A DNA stretch of 64,000 bases from JAPLDB01 sp038206355 (GTDB taxonomy: Bacteria > Bacteroidota > Bacteroidia > AKYH767-A > 2013-40CM-41-45). The notes below the pieces were generated by a model that did not search any database, was not told the origin of the DNA, and worked only from the letters and a program-made list of their open reading frames with translations. This document shows, piece after piece, positions 32,450 to 42,041 of the stretch. A program made the translations under genes and the position numbers. Where the stretch lies: NCBI GenBank assembly GCA_038206355.1, contig JBBRAY010000004.1, positions 1 to 64,000 of the forward strand. The letters are read 5' to 3'. Within the stretch, counting starts at the first letter, position 1, and each line of letters begins with the position of its first letter.

Positions 32450-35209
32450 ATGCGGCGTTTAATTTTCATCGGCCTGCTTTTCTTTTGTATGCCAAACACA
32501 TGGGCTCAGCAGTATACGTTAAGCGGAGATGTACTTGATGAGAAGGCAGCACCGCTCCTCTATGCGACAGTTACGTTGCTGAATCCCGCCGATTCCACGC
32601 TTGCGTTTTTCGGAATCACAAATTCAGATGGACATTTTGAAATAAAAAGTGTAACCGCTGGAAAGTATTTGTTGCAGTCTGCATTTTTGGGTTATAAAAC
32701 TATTTATAAAAGTGTGGAGGTTCCATTGCAAAGTGGCACGGGCTTCGGTGCAATGATTATGAAACCGTCTGCTGTTGCCTTAAAGGAAGCGGAAGTTAAC
32801 GGTGAACGGATTCCTATTCTCATAAAAAAAGACACCATTGAATACGATGCTGCCGCTTATAAAACCAAGCCTGATGCTGCCGCAGAAGATCTTCTGAAAA
32901 AACTCCCGGGTGTGGAAGTAGACAGGGCCGGAAACATCAGGGCACAGGGAGAGGATGTGAAAAATGTATTGGTGGATGGAAAAGAATTTTTCGGAAGTGA
33001 TCCGCAGGTTGCCACAAAGAATATTCCTGCCGATGCGATAAAAAAAGTGCAGGTGTATGATAAGAAGACCGACGAAGCGGAGATGACAGGCGTTGATGAT
33101 GGTTCAAGAAATAAAACAATAAATCTTTTGCTTAAAGACGACAGGAAAAGTGCGTGGTTGGGTGATGTACTTGCGGGAGGAGGAACAGACAATCATTACG
33201 AGACATCAGCCAAGGCCTATCGTTTCACAAAGGAAAACCAGTTTGCTGTACTGGGCATGTTGAACAACACCAACAAGTTTGGTTTTTCATTTCGCGATTA
33301 CCTTGACTTCAATGGAGGGATGGGACGTTTAATGGATGGGAGTGGAGATTTCAGGATTTCGATAAACGATGATGATAATTTACCGATCAACTTCGGACAG
33401 CCGGTTATGGGACTGATCACTTCCGGGGCCGGTGGATTGAATTATACCTACGAAAAGAAAAAAGACCATCGCTTCAACATCAGCTATCTTGGAAATGGAG
33501 CCGATAAAAATTTAGTTGAAACACGGAACACCCGGAATTTTACGCCGGGAAATTCATTCAACCAGGATGAAAATGCTGACCGGGACAACAAGAGCCGCGC
33601 ACACCGTTTTAATTTCGGATGGAGAAATAAAATAGATTCCATGCAAAATATTTCGGTGAAAGGAAGTGCTTCACTTACGAACGGAAAAAATTCTGATCGT
33701 CTTTTTTCTGAGAGTTTCAGAGAAGATTCATTGCTGAATAATCTGAACAGCAAGACCGACAGTAAAGTGACAGGTTTCTCCGGCAATGCCCTTGCTTCTT
33801 ATCTGAAAATATTTCAATCCAACTGGAAGTTTGTAAAAATTTCAGTTGATGGTTCTTACAACCGTAGTCTACGAAAAAAGGAATGGGAAAATGCTACCTA
33901 CTTTATTTCGACCGGCGATTTGCTCAGCGATCATCAATACCAGAATAACCAAAATGATCTGGCGAAAGTCTCTCTTTCAGCTTTGGCAACGCGAAAAATA
34001 TGGGGTAAATATTTTCTGCAACCGGAAATAAAGGCAGGCGTGAATAATGAAACCCTCGACAGACAACAGGGAATCATTCCATCGGATGCTGCCGCAGTTG
34101 ACTCCTTAAGTCCTCATCTTGTAAATCAATACCAATACCTGCGACCGTCATTAAGTCTGAAGAGGAGTAGTGATAAAGTTCAGTTGAAGATTACCGCAGG
34201 CTGCGAGGCAGGCATGCTTGACAATTCTCTTCGCAACGATTCTGACGTCAGCAACAACGTTTTTTATTTTACACCCGGTGCATCGTGGGAATATGAGTAC
34301 AGCAAGGGGAGAAGGCTTCGTGCATTTTATGAAACAGGAATCAATACTCCTGAAGCGAATCAGTTGCTACCAACGACTGACGGCAATAACCCGCTGCAGC
34401 TTTTTTACGGGAACAGAAATCTCAAACCGGAATACCATCATGATGTACGGTTCAACTGGATTTTGTTTGACCAGTTTTCATTCACCTCAGTGTTTTTCGG
34501 AATCGGCGGGACGTACACGAGAGATAAAATAAACTTCTCGCGCGCAGTCGGAGACAACCTTCAGCAAACAGTCTCATTGACCAACGTCCCGGAAGATTAC
34601 AGAACAGACATGAATGTTGACTTCTCAACTCCCGTAAGAAAGCTGAAGATAAACACCAACATCAATATCAGGGAAAAATGGAACAAGGGAATCAACCTCG
34701 TGAACAATGTGCAGAATATAAATACGAACTTCAGTCATGAGCTTACGATCAGCATTGACAACCGTAAAAAGGACAAATGGGATGTAAGTCTGGGTGGTAC
34801 TTTTAACCTCACGCAAGCGATGTATTCCATTTACAAGGCATTAAATAGTAACTATTATAACCTCTCCGGATTCACTGAAATCAGTTATTCCCCCTCTGAC
34901 AAATGGCATTTTATGTTGACCGGCGATCTGACAAACTATTCTGCACAAACAGGAAGTGAGCGCATCAATGTTCCTTTATTGAGCGCAGAAATTTCGCGGT
35001 ACTTCTTAAAATCAAACCGCGGCGTTATAACCATTGCTGCATTTGATATACTGGATAAGAACACGGGCATTCAGCAAAAGAGCGAATTAAATTACTTCGA
35101 ACGAACGCAGTCGAACATGATTGGCAGGTATGTGATGCTGACATTAAAATACCGCCTTAATAAATTTGATGACAAGAAGGGAATGGATGTGCAGGTGAGT
35201 CACCGGTGA
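32450..35209 (+). CDS. TonB-dependent receptor-like outer membrane protein
   Basis: The 919-residue protein has a signal peptide (TWAQ near 20), a carboxypeptidase-regulatory-like domain (about 25-105: GDVLDEKAAPLLYATVTLL), a plug (DLLKKLPGVEVDRAGNIRAQ near 145, VLVDGKEFFGSDP) and a large beta barrel. Such receptors import bound ligands with TonB energy. The GLPGLI gene directly before it indicates a paired system. The ligand is unknown. Confidence 0.88.
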   Translation: MRRLIFIGLLFFCMPNTWAQQYTLSGDVLDEKAAPLLYATVTLLNPADSTLAFFGITNSDGHFEIKSVTAGKYLLQSAFLGYKTIYKSVEVPLQSGTGFGAMIMKPSAVALKEAEVNGERIPILIKKDTIEYDAAAYKTKPDAAAEDLLKKLPGVEVDRAGNIRAQGEDVKNVLVDGKEFFGSDPQVATKNIPADAIKKVQVYDKKTDEAEMTGVDDGSRNKTINLLLKDDRKSAWLGDVLAGGGTDNHYETSAKAYRFTKENQFAVLGMLNNTNKFGFSFRDYLDFNGGMGRLMDGSGDFRISINDDDNLPINFGQPVMGLITSGAGGLNYTYEKKKDHRFNISYLGNGADKNLVETRNTRNFTPGNSFNQDENADRDNKSRAHRFNFGWRNKIDSMQNISVKGSASLTNGKNSDRLFSESFREDSLLNNLNSKTDSKVTGFSGNALASYLKIFQSNWKFVKISVDGSYNRSLRKKEWENATYFISTGDLLSDHQYQNNQNDLAKVSLSALATRKIWGKYFLQPEIKAGVNNETLDRQQGIIPSDAAAVDSLSPHLVNQYQYLRPSLSLKRSSDKVQLKITAGCEAGMLDNSLRNDSDVSNNVFYFTPGASWEYEYSKGRRLRAFYETGINTPEANQLLPTTDGNNPLQLFYGNRNLKPEYHHDVRFNWILFDQFSFTSVFFGIGGTYTRDKINFSRAVGDNLQQTVSLTNVPEDYRTDMNVDFSTPVRKLKINTNINIREKWNKGINLVNNVQNINTNFSHELTISIDNRKKDKWDVSLGGTFNLTQAMYSIYKALNSNYYNLSGFTEISYSPSDKWHFMLTGDLTNYSAQTGSERINVPLLSAEISRYFLKSNRGVITIAAFDILDKNTGIQQKSELNYFERTQSNMIGRYVMLTLKYRLNKFDDKKGMDVQVSHR

Positions 35210-35688
35210 AGTCAAGGTAATCACGGAAGGAAAATGTTTGCGCACTTACTTCACCAAGCAACCGGTTCCATCAGATGACTTGCTTTTGTGTGGAGTTCAA
35301 TAATAAATTATGTCAAATAACATTTGTTCGAAGTCAAAATCCTCTGTTCGTGGATAAACTACTTGAAGATTTATTTTGTCCTTAACTACCGCTCTATAAC
35401 TTGAATAAACTTTAGACATGTCTAATAAAGATACTAGTTCTAATAAAATGGTAATAATCACTGTAGACCTATCTTCATAAAAATAAGGTCTTTCACCCTT
35501 AGCACAAACTCAGCTAAAACTTCTTTATTACTGTACAGTTCTGGAAATCGATCTCTATAGGCGGAGATAGGGTTTACCAGGGCAAGTTGATAAAAACGTT
35601 TTGAACATTTTAAATCAACAAGAAAATTTACTGCTGTCTTCGCGCGAAGCTAGCGGGTTGCGAGACCCGACGCTAATTATTTCCCCCC
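35210..35688. other. Intergenic region with a decayed gene
   Basis: It contains a broken minus-strand reading frame (35297-35640) and, near 35640-35680, an inverted repeat around CGGGTCTCGCAACCCG. No other gene is visible. Confidence 0.5.
35297..35640 (-). pseudogene. Fragment of an unrecognised gene, frameshifted
   Basis: On the minus strand a frame reads AVNFLVDLKCSKRFYQLALV and then NPISAYRDRFPELYSNKEVL up to about 35475, where it shifts and continues YEDRSTVIITILLELVSLLD to a stop at 35297. No start codon remains at the upstream end. It looks like the tail of a real helical protein that lost its N-terminus and suffered one frameshift. I do not recognise the family. Confidence 0.5.
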
Positions 35689-37161
35689 TCATAAATTATT
35701 CAAAAAATTACTATGCTCATCCCGAAAACTCATTCCTTCAGATAACCTGATGCGCGATAGTTTTTTACTTTCCACAAGGCCCCATAAGCAAAGTTCTTTC
35801 AAAAAATAAACTTCTGATGCAGCTGCGTCCGGTTGGTACTTTTCAATGAGTGCTGTAAGAGGAGTAACGGAATCTAATTTTTTACGGTAGGCCGCATCGT
35901 CAAGCTGGTCGCTCAACGAGAAATCATCTTCCTGTTCGACAAACCAGTCAATGAGATTTTGATACGGACCGCGCGCGGTTTGCTTTTCAAGTTTCGGAAT
36001 TTTCTGAAAATAGATTTCAAACATGGTCTTAACAGCAGCGCCAACGAGAATTGATGCAACCATCCTTGCGCCTTCCTGCTCCCCCTCGTACGCCATTTCC
36101 ATCTTTCCTGTGAGGGCAGGAACGATGTTCGCAAAATCACTCAACCGCACAGTAGTTTTTTTCTGTTTATTTCTGATCATGCGCAGCTCGGCACTGCTCA
36201 CCAGGTTTTCGTATGAAGAAATACTCATGCGGGCACTGATACCACTCTTCGTATCTATGTATTCACTCCTGCGCGCCTCGAAGCCGATTTGTTCAATCAG
36301 CTCCATTGCAAGAGAGGGAACGCTGATGTTTTTCTTTTGCAGGTCATCCAGCTTTGCTTCCTGCTCGGTGATCTTTCGCGCCACAGCAATGGTTTCAGGA
36401 TAGTGCGTGAGAATCTGCGAACCGATACGGTCTTTCAGCGGAGTAACAATGCTTCCGCGGTTTGTATAGTCTTCAGGGTTGGCGGTAAACACAAACTGTA
36501 TGTCAAAATTAAATCGCAACTGAAAACCACGAATCTGAATATCTCCTTCCTGTAGAATATTAAACAACGCAACCTGTATGCGCGCCTGCAAATCGGGAAG
36601 TTCATTGATGACAAAGATGCAGCGGTTCGCACGCGGAATCATGCCGAAGTGTATGACGCGTTCATCTGCATACGAAAGTTTTAAGTTTGCTGCCTTGATG
36701 GGATCAACATCACCGATGAGATCAGCAATCGTTACATCGGGCGTTGCAAGCTTTTCGAAAAAACGACCGGAGCGATGCAGCCATGCAATTGGTGTTTCAT
36801 CTTTCTGCTTTGCCAAGGTATCTCTGCCGAAATACGAAAGCGGATGAAACGGATCATCATTTACTTCAGATCCTTCTATAAAAGGAATCCATTCATCCAA
36901 AAGATTGATCATGAGCCGAGCCAATCTTGTTTTTGCCTGGCCGCGCAAACCAAGCAGGTTGATGTGATGCCGTGAAAGTATTGCTCTCTCCAGTTCAGGA
37001 ATTACGGTGGCGTCAAAACCATGAATGCCATCGAATGTTTTTTTCCCCTCGCTTATTGAACTCAGCAAATTGTTTCGCAATTCATCACGAATACTTTTAG
37101 AAGTATATCCCGACTTTTTTAGTTCTCCGAATGTTTTTATTTGTGGTGCTTCGTTTTTCAT
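35689..37161 (-). CDS. MoxR/magnesium-chelatase-like AAA+ ATPase
   Basis: The 490-residue AAA+ protein has a Walker A variant (GLRGQAKTRLARL near 75), Walker B-like FVINELPDLQARIQVALFNILQEG, and the arginine-finger region TPLKDRIGSQILTHYP. It lacks the classical GKT or GKS but keeps the AKTR form of its family. MoxR-type ATPases work with a VWA-domain protein, and such a gene lies 142 bases upstream on the same strand. Together they probably insert metals or remodel a partner protein. The target is unknown. Confidence 0.85.
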   Translation of the reverse strand: MKNEAPQIKTFGELKKSGYTSKSIRDELRNNLLSSISEGKKTFDGIHGFDATVIPELERAILSRHHINLLGLRGQAKTRLARLMINLLDEWIPFIEGSEVNDDPFHPLSYFGRDTLAKQKDETPIAWLHRSGRFFEKLATPDVTIADLIGDVDPIKAANLKLSYADERVIHFGMIPRANRCIFVINELPDLQARIQVALFNILQEGDIQIRGFQLRFNFDIQFVFTANPEDYTNRGSIVTPLKDRIGSQILTHYPETIAVARKITEQEAKLDDLQKKNISVPSLAMELIEQIGFEARRSEYIDTKSGISARMSISSYENLVSSAELRMIRNKQKKTTVRLSDFANIVPALTGKMEMAYEGEQEGARMVASILVGAAVKTMFEIYFQKIPKLEKQTARGPYQNLIDWFVEQEDDFSLSDQLDDAAYRKKLDSVTPLTALIEKYQPDAAASEVYFLKELCLWGLVESKKLSRIRLSEGMSFRDEHSNFLNNL

Positions 37162-37303
37162 ATTGAACTATAACTTTATTAGATGTTTTAAATGTTTTTT
37201 TCCCGCACTTTAATTGAAATAGAATCTGTGCGCGGCCCCCTTTAGGTACGAAGGGTGCGTGAGGGCAGATTTTTAGTCACTAAGCATTGATGCAAGAACT
37301 CTA

Positions 37304-38416
37304 TTATCTTTTAATATTTTTCTTTCTGTTCTGCTGGTAGTCTTCGAAGATGAGCTGACCCAATCCTTTCAGTCCCGAATAAAATGCTTTGCCCTGATTC
37401 GCTTCCGTAAAAATTTCGACGAACCGCTGCAGGTACGGGTCACGCGCAATCATGAAGGTGGTGATGGGAATGTGCAACCTCCTCGCAAGACGCGCTGATG
37501 CGTAACACTTCTCAGTGATATACGGATCAAGGCCATTGCTGTTGAAATAATATTCACCATTATTTTCTCTCAGGCAACTCGGTTTGCCATCGGTGATCAT
37601 AAAAATTTGTTTGTTGGTATTTTTTTTCCTGCGAAGGATGTCCATGGCAAGTTCAAGTCCGGCAACAGTATTGGTATGATAAGGTCCCACTTGCAGGAAT
37701 GGAAGGTCGTGAATGGAAATAGGCCATGCGTCATTTCCGAAAGCAAGAATATCAAGTGTGTCTTTCGGGTAACGCGTGCTGATTAATTCAGACAACGCCA
37801 TTGCCACTTTCTTTGCCGGCGTAATGCGGTCCTCACCATAGAGAATCATGCTGTGACTGACGTCAATCATCAGCACCGTACTCATTTGCGCTTTGAAGAA
37901 AGTATCTTCCACTACCAGGTCCCGTTCGTGGAGCTCGAATGAACCGATGCCGTTATTGATCTGTGCATTGCGCAGCGTTTCCGTCATCGAAATAAGTTCA
38001 AGTCCGTCACCGAAGTTGTAAGGACGAAATTCACCGGTGTGTTCATCGCCACGTCCGGCTGATTTGGTGCGGTGGTTTCCACTTGTTCCTTTTTTAAGAT
38101 TTCCGAAAACCTGTTCCAACGCACTTTGCCTGATGATGCGTTCCATCTTTGCTGTAATCGCAGTACCACCACCTTTGCCGTCTTTATCACCGGCTTCACG
38201 TATCAGTCGTTTCTTTTTGAGGTCTTCTATAAAATCTTCAATGGTGTACTCGGGTGTGGTGATCTTGTACTCAACATCCAGCTCCCGCAGCCAGGTAATG
38301 GCTTCGTCAAAATCGCCGCTGGTGTGAACGATCAGCTCTTTAAATATACCGAAGAGCTTGTCGAAAATGGAAAGCTCAGGAGGAATATATTTTTTAAAAA
38401 TGAACTTATTGTACAC
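37304..38416 (-). CDS. VWA-domain protein, partner of the MoxR-like ATPase
   Basis: The 370-residue protein has a von Willebrand A domain in its second half with a complete metal site (MIDVSHSMILYG near 185, the threonine in HTNTVAGLEL, and MITDGKPS). The N-terminal half is charged and helical. It acts with the following AAA+ ATPase, as in magnesium-chelatase-like pairs. It is the first gene of the unit. Confidence 0.85.
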   Translation of the reverse strand: MYNKFIFKKYIPPELSIFDKLFGIFKELIVHTSGDFDEAITWLRELDVEYKITTPEYTIEDFIEDLKKKRLIREAGDKDGKGGGTAITAKMERIIRQSALEQVFGNLKKGTSGNHRTKSAGRGDEHTGEFRPYNFGDGLELISMTETLRNAQINNGIGSFELHERDLVVEDTFFKAQMSTVLMIDVSHSMILYGEDRITPAKKVAMALSELISTRYPKDTLDILAFGNDAWPISIHDLPFLQVGPYHTNTVAGLELAMDILRRKKNTNKQIFMITDGKPSCLRENNGEYYFNSNGLDPYITEKCYASARLARRLHIPITTFMIARDPYLQRFVEIFTEANQGKAFYSGLKGLGQLIFEDYQQNRKKNIKR

Positions 38417-38773
38417 AGAATAATTTTCTGCAAAGATAGGGCATTCCTGCCCAATTCTTTAAACAGCCCGAACCCGCCAGTGCATCAATTTCAATTAAAA
38501 AATTCATCTGCGCACTTTGCGTACTGTTCCTCAGCGAACTTTGCGTTAAAAAGGCTGTTAATACAGAAACCTCAGAGAACGCAAAGCAAATTCATCGGAT
38601 AGAACCACAGAGAAAGTCGAATCTAATGCATTACCCGGAACGCTGATTTTTTATGATGGTTATGATTAGCAACGATGAAATCATCAGAGACCATAATAAT
38701 AATTCATCAGCATTCCATTTCTTAAGCGGACGGTAAGCTGATTCAGAATTAATTCCGGATAGCTGATCTCACA
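38417..38773. other. Intergenic region with repeated motifs
   Basis: It contains repeated pieces of the type CTGCGCACTTTGCG, AGCGAACTTTGCGTTAA and CCACAGAGAA, common intergenic filler in Bacteroidota, and an inverted repeat at 38637-38716. No coding frame is visible. Confidence 0.5.
38637..38716. repeat. Imperfect inverted repeat
   Basis: GGAACGCTGA at 38637 is mirrored by TCAGCATTCC at 38707, with ATTATGATTAG-type and CATAATAATAA-type arms between. It can form a hairpin of about 80 bases upstream of the VWA gene and downstream of the PAS gene. Confidence 0.5.
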
Positions 38774-39151
38774 TTACTCATACCCTCCGGGTTTTGGTAC
38801 CAGATGCACCACCCATGCAGATTTAGGATTAAGCATCCGTGTTGCGCGCACACGTACCGATACTATCTCTCCTGATTTTTTTTTGTGTTTCAGACTTCCA
38901 AAAAATGATCGTTCGCTACTATGGATTTCGAGTTCATCAAGAATATCTGATAAATCCTCATCATGCCATAGCTCACGGATGCTTAAGCCGATAAATTCAT
39001 GGTGGCTATATTCGCAAAACTCCAATGCCTTCTTATTCCCATCAACAATTTGTAAAGTGCTTTCGTCAAAAATCCAGGCGGGATAATCAAGCAGATGAAT
39101 CGCAATGCGATCAATGTTGAGTGCAGCAGTACTATCGTCAGATATTCTCAT
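38774..39151 (-). CDS. PAS-domain protein
   Basis: The 125-residue protein is a single PAS domain (about residues 20-110, ILDYPAWIFDESTLQIVDGN-like, SHHEFIGLSIRELW, HKKKSGEIVSVRVRATRM) with no output domain. PAS domains sense small ligands, light or redox state. It is probably an adaptor that hands its signal to a kinase or other partner. It stands alone on the minus strand. Confidence 0.75.
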   Translation of the reverse strand: MRISDDSTAALNIDRIAIHLLDYPAWIFDESTLQIVDGNKKALEFCEYSHHEFIGLSIRELWHDEDLSDILDELEIHSSERSFFGSLKHKKKSGEIVSVRVRATRMLNPKSAWVVHLVPKPGGYE

Positions 39152-39373
39152 TTAATTTCAGATTAAGGGATTTGTAAAGATGGCCATTCATGAGAATAAT
39201 GCAAGGGAAAAATAGATGCATCAGGAAAAGTTATTACTCTATTCGATTCATTCACTTATTAAAAAAGAGTGCATTTACATTATTTTCGCAGGTCGGTTTT
39301 TTTATTTAATCTATGAATCCGTGGCAACTTTTTTAGTTGCCTGATATCACGCCCCGCCCGTCAATCTCTCCTC

Positions 39374-39652
39374 TCATGAATACGTCACTTTATTAATTTC
39401 AATTACCCTTCTGCCAAAATAATCTCCCTCATAATCTGTTTTCGACTTCTTTTCCACTTTCCATGAAGTATAAAAATATGCGTGCTCATTGCAGCGCGTA
39501 CAATTGCGGGATGCTTTGAAATCGTATTTCGTTCCATTGGCCTGTATGTAATTGGAGTAGTCCTTATACAGCCAGCGATGACCGAAATGTTTGCATAATT
39601 TCTTCTCTATGCGTCTGATTAATTTGTCTGAAAGCTTCGTGAGTTTATTCAT
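39374..39652 (-). CDS. Hypothetical small protein with CxxC
   Basis: The 92-residue protein is basic at the start and has CKHFGHRW near residue 19 and NCTRCNEHAYFY near 50, so a zinc site with Cys and His ligands is possible. It has no signal peptide. I do not recognise the family. It is separate from its neighbours by more than 130 bases. Confidence 0.5.
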   Translation of the reverse strand: MNKLTKLSDKLIRRIEKKLCKHFGHRWLYKDYSNYIQANGTKYDFKASRNCTRCNEHAYFYTSWKVEKKSKTDYEGDYFGRRVIEINKVTYS

Positions 39653-39740
39653 TTGATTAAAGGCTTTAAGACGGGATCGTTGATATTGGTAACATATTTT
39701 TTAGAAAAAGGTTTGTGTAAATTTCAGGGGTGTAAAAAGG

Positions 39741-39775
39741 AAAACCCCAAGGCAACATTACGTGCCCGGGGGTTT
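39741..39775 (-). terminator. Rho-independent terminator of the coiled-coil lipoprotein gene
   Basis: AAACCCC pairs with GGGGTTT around a further GGCA-TGCC stem. On the minus strand it ends GGGGTTTTCCTTTTT, just past the stop at 39791. Confidence 0.65.
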
Positions 39776-39790
39776 ATTACACACTGAAAA

Positions 39791-40651
39791 TTAATCCTTA
39801 ATCACCACAAGATATTTTGATGCACTCCAGAATTTTTCCGGATTGGTAATCCTTATATTTTGTACCATATCTTTATTCTTTCCGTCTTTTACTAAAGAAT
39901 ATGAGCCGGATGGATGACTGGTAATAATTTTCATCTCACTGCTCACCGCAATAGTGGTTGATTGGGTATAATCGACACGCGTAAACATGCTGTTATCAAA
40001 ATCTGAACGAAGCTTTGAAGTCCGCCCTATACCGAGTAGTCCGCCTTTGCGGTCAATTATTTTTGCATCCTGCAATTCCTTTGTAGTGGCGATCACATAA
40101 TAAGCTGTATGCAAAGCCGTAGTTTCCTGATCAATGATTTGCGCCTGGTCTTTATTTTCAGATATTAATGTGCTCACTGACGTTTCGAGTTGCGCAACTT
40201 GTGCATTCAACGAATGGAGTTGAGCGTTCAGGTATTCAAGCTCCATGTTTTTTTGGTTTAACTGGTCATTGATTGTGGCGATTGATTTTTCAAGCAACGC
40301 ATTTTTGTTAGAAGAGTTTTTCAGCTTACGGTTCAGCTCAGCCAGCGTTTTACGGTTTTGGTCCATCAGGCTGTTGATCGCGGCTATCTCTTTGTTGATT
40401 CTTGCTTTCTGATCGGGTTTAAATTCTCCCGGCTTGTCTTTGTTCAATGCAATAATGTGTTGCTTCGCTGCTACAGAATCGAGGTTACGTTCCACTTCAT
40501 TAAAAGAAGAAATAAATTCGTTAAGGGCAGCTTCGCGTTCTGTCACTACTGCTGTGAGGGAATCATTGGTTTGTCTGGAATCCGACAACTCTTTGCGATT
40601 GCAGGAGGATAACATTAGTGCTGCAAATGCAACGATAAAGTAGTTTTTCAT
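39791..40651 (-). CDS. Coiled-coil lipoprotein
   Basis: The 286-residue product has a lipoprotein signal peptide ending in LMLSSC (cysteine near residue 17) and a long heptad-type helix (about 25-170) followed by a beta-rich C-terminal domain (IDRKGGLLGIGRTSKL...). It should be anchored to the inner leaflet of the outer membrane. It carries one of the eleven shared operators upstream (40699-40764), so it belongs to the regulon. The function is unknown, and the coiled coil suggests a structural or scaffold role. Confidence 0.7.
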   Translation of the reverse strand: MKNYFIVAFAALMLSSCNRKELSDSRQTNDSLTAVVTEREAALNEFISSFNEVERNLDSVAAKQHIIALNKDKPGEFKPDQKARINKEIAAINSLMDQNRKTLAELNRKLKNSSNKNALLEKSIATINDQLNQKNMELEYLNAQLHSLNAQVAQLETSVSTLISENKDQAQIIDQETTALHTAYYVIATTKELQDAKIIDRKGGLLGIGRTSKLRSDFDNSMFTRVDYTQSTTIAVSSEMKIITSHPSGSYSLVKDGKNKDMVQNIRITNPEKFWSASKYLVVIKD

Positions 40652-40698
40652 AGGAATATGTTTATTGTTTTAAATTATGGCGGGTACAATTCTACCGC

Positions 40699-40764
40699 GC
40701 AAATAACGCTACATAAAAATGTGCCACTTTACACAATTATGAAAATAAATTACATGATTCACAT
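40699..40764 (-). promoter_or_regulatory. Regulon operator and promoter a
   Basis: Half-sites TTACACAA (40729) and TTACATGATTCACAT (40750) lie 21 bp apart. Downstream on the minus strand the -7 box TTATTTGC follows, one position off the 21-bp rule seen elsewhere. It precedes the coiled-coil lipoprotein gene by about 50 bases. Confidence 0.75.
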
Positions 40765-40915
40765 GTTTTAATCCGCCTTCGCGACCTCTTAGGGCGCCCA
40801 CGCCAAATCTTAAGCGACAGCGTACGGACGAGAAGGGAGGTTAATTCCTCGCAGCTTGTCGCCGATGTGCCAAAGCCAACTCTGGCGACGGCACGCTGCG
40901 TGAAATAGAGTCCAG

Positions 40916-40934
40916 TCCCGATAGCCTTTTGGGA
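40916..40934. repeat. Degenerate palindrome of the TCCCGATAG family
   Basis: TCCCGATAGCCTTTTGGGA is a decayed copy of the same repeat as in the tRNA-Leu region. Confidence 0.5.
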
Positions 40935-40959
40935 TTGCTCTGGGGTTCATACCAATTGA

Positions 40960-41157
40960 TTCAAAGTTGATGAAACATTGATTAGAGATGTAGTCGTGGA
41001 ATTATACAATGAAATCGGAGAAATTCTTTACTCGCATCTTTTTTCGGAAACAGAATTTACCATGCAGGTTGATGAACGGAGCGCCGGTTTATATTTTCTG
41101 AACATTGTGAATAGTAAAACCGGTAGCAGGAAAACTGTTCCGCTAATGATAAATTAA
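40960..41157 (+). pseudogene. C-terminal T9SS domain remnant
   Basis: A frame of 65 codons without a start reads FKVDETLIRDVVVELYNEIG, then EILYSHLF and ERSAGLYFLNIVNSKTGSRK, ending at a TAA at 41155-41157. This is the usual shape of a type A sorting domain, but the upstream part is stopped by TGA at 40957 and no cargo gene precedes it. It is a fragment of a lost secreted protein. Confidence 0.6.
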
Positions 41158-41573
41158 AAATACAGCACTCGGTCGAAATTTCCTTTTTGATAGTTACGTT
41201 TTGTTCCCGTATAAACAGACATTTGCATATGCCAATACGCCCGATGTAATAAAATGCTGAGTAGGAGAAAAACCACATTGGAATGAGATTCTAAAAAAGG
41301 ATCGCTGAATAGTTACTGTTTTTTTGTTTTGGGTTTTAAGACAGGTTCCGATGAAAACGGATGGAAGATAAGCCAGCCCCGATTGCAGTGGAAAGCCCGC
41401 ACCTCCGGGTACTTGCTTCGTAGTGGAGAGTTTGTTATATACTTTGCTATTAAAGCAGAGTGATGGTGCGGCTTGCAACGGAAAGCGGGAAGACAGGTAA
41501 CTATGAAGCAAACCTTTTCGCTTCAAAATTTTTATAAAAAGAAGGCATAAAAGTTCGCATAATCAGAAACAAC
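41158..41573. other. Intergenic region with short imperfect repeats
   Basis: GCAGTGGAAAGCCCGC near 41384 and GCAACGGAAAGCGGG near 41475 are imperfect copies of one another, but no gene or promoter is convincing here. Confidence 0.4.
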
Positions 41574-42005
41574 TTACATCCGCTCCATGTACCAGTTCAA
41601 TGTCTTCTCCATTTTTTTGTAACTAAAAATGGTGGTGATGACTTTTTGCAGACGCACAAAGGCCGTTTCACTTTTCACTACGTAATCAAAAGCGCGGTGG
41701 TGCATGCAATTTATTGCCACATCAATTTTATCCTGAGAGCTCAGCATGACAACGGGAATATCCTGATTGAATGCTTTTATTTTGTCCAGCGTGTCTATTC
41801 CGTTCATCGCATTTTTATCAATGCCATCAAGATGATAATCCAGGATGATAACATCAGGAGTGTGTGATAAATTATCAACACAAAGTTCGCCGGTTGCATA
41901 GGTTTCAATAATAAAATCACCATGTTGGAGAAATTCAATCTCGAGTGATTTCAAAAACACTGCGTCATCATCAACTAAAAAAAGTTTTATTTTTTCTTCA
42001 TTCAT
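41574..42005 (-). CDS. Single-domain response regulator
   Basis: From the preferred start at 42005 (MNEEKIKLFLVDDD) the protein has 143 residues and is a receiver domain only: VDDD, phosphate acceptor in VIILDYHLDGIDK, serine or threonine in MLSSQDK, lysine in VVKSE. There is no DNA-binding part, so it passes a phosphoryl signal on or acts by protein contact. It follows the hybrid kinase gene by 36 bases and ends the AraC-kinase operon. Confidence 0.85.
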   Translation of the reverse strand: MNEEKIKLFLVDDDAVFLKSLEIEFLQHGDFIIETYATGELCVDNLSHTPDVIILDYHLDGIDKNAMNGIDTLDKIKAFNQDIPVVMLSSQDKIDVAINCMHHRAFDYVVKSETAFVRLQKVITTIFSYKKMEKTLNWYMERM

Positions 42006-42041
42006 TATCATAGGGTTTATCTCATATCTCAATACTCAAAT

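Noticed and set aside
39200..39260. Possible twelfth operator before the PAS gene (GATTCATTCACTT)
   Set aside because: Only one half-site is recognisable and the -7 box does not fit the 21-bp rule.
41194..41526. Minus-strand frames near 41.2-41.5 kb
   Set aside because: They have no recognisable protein pattern and fall in a stretch of short degenerate repeats.
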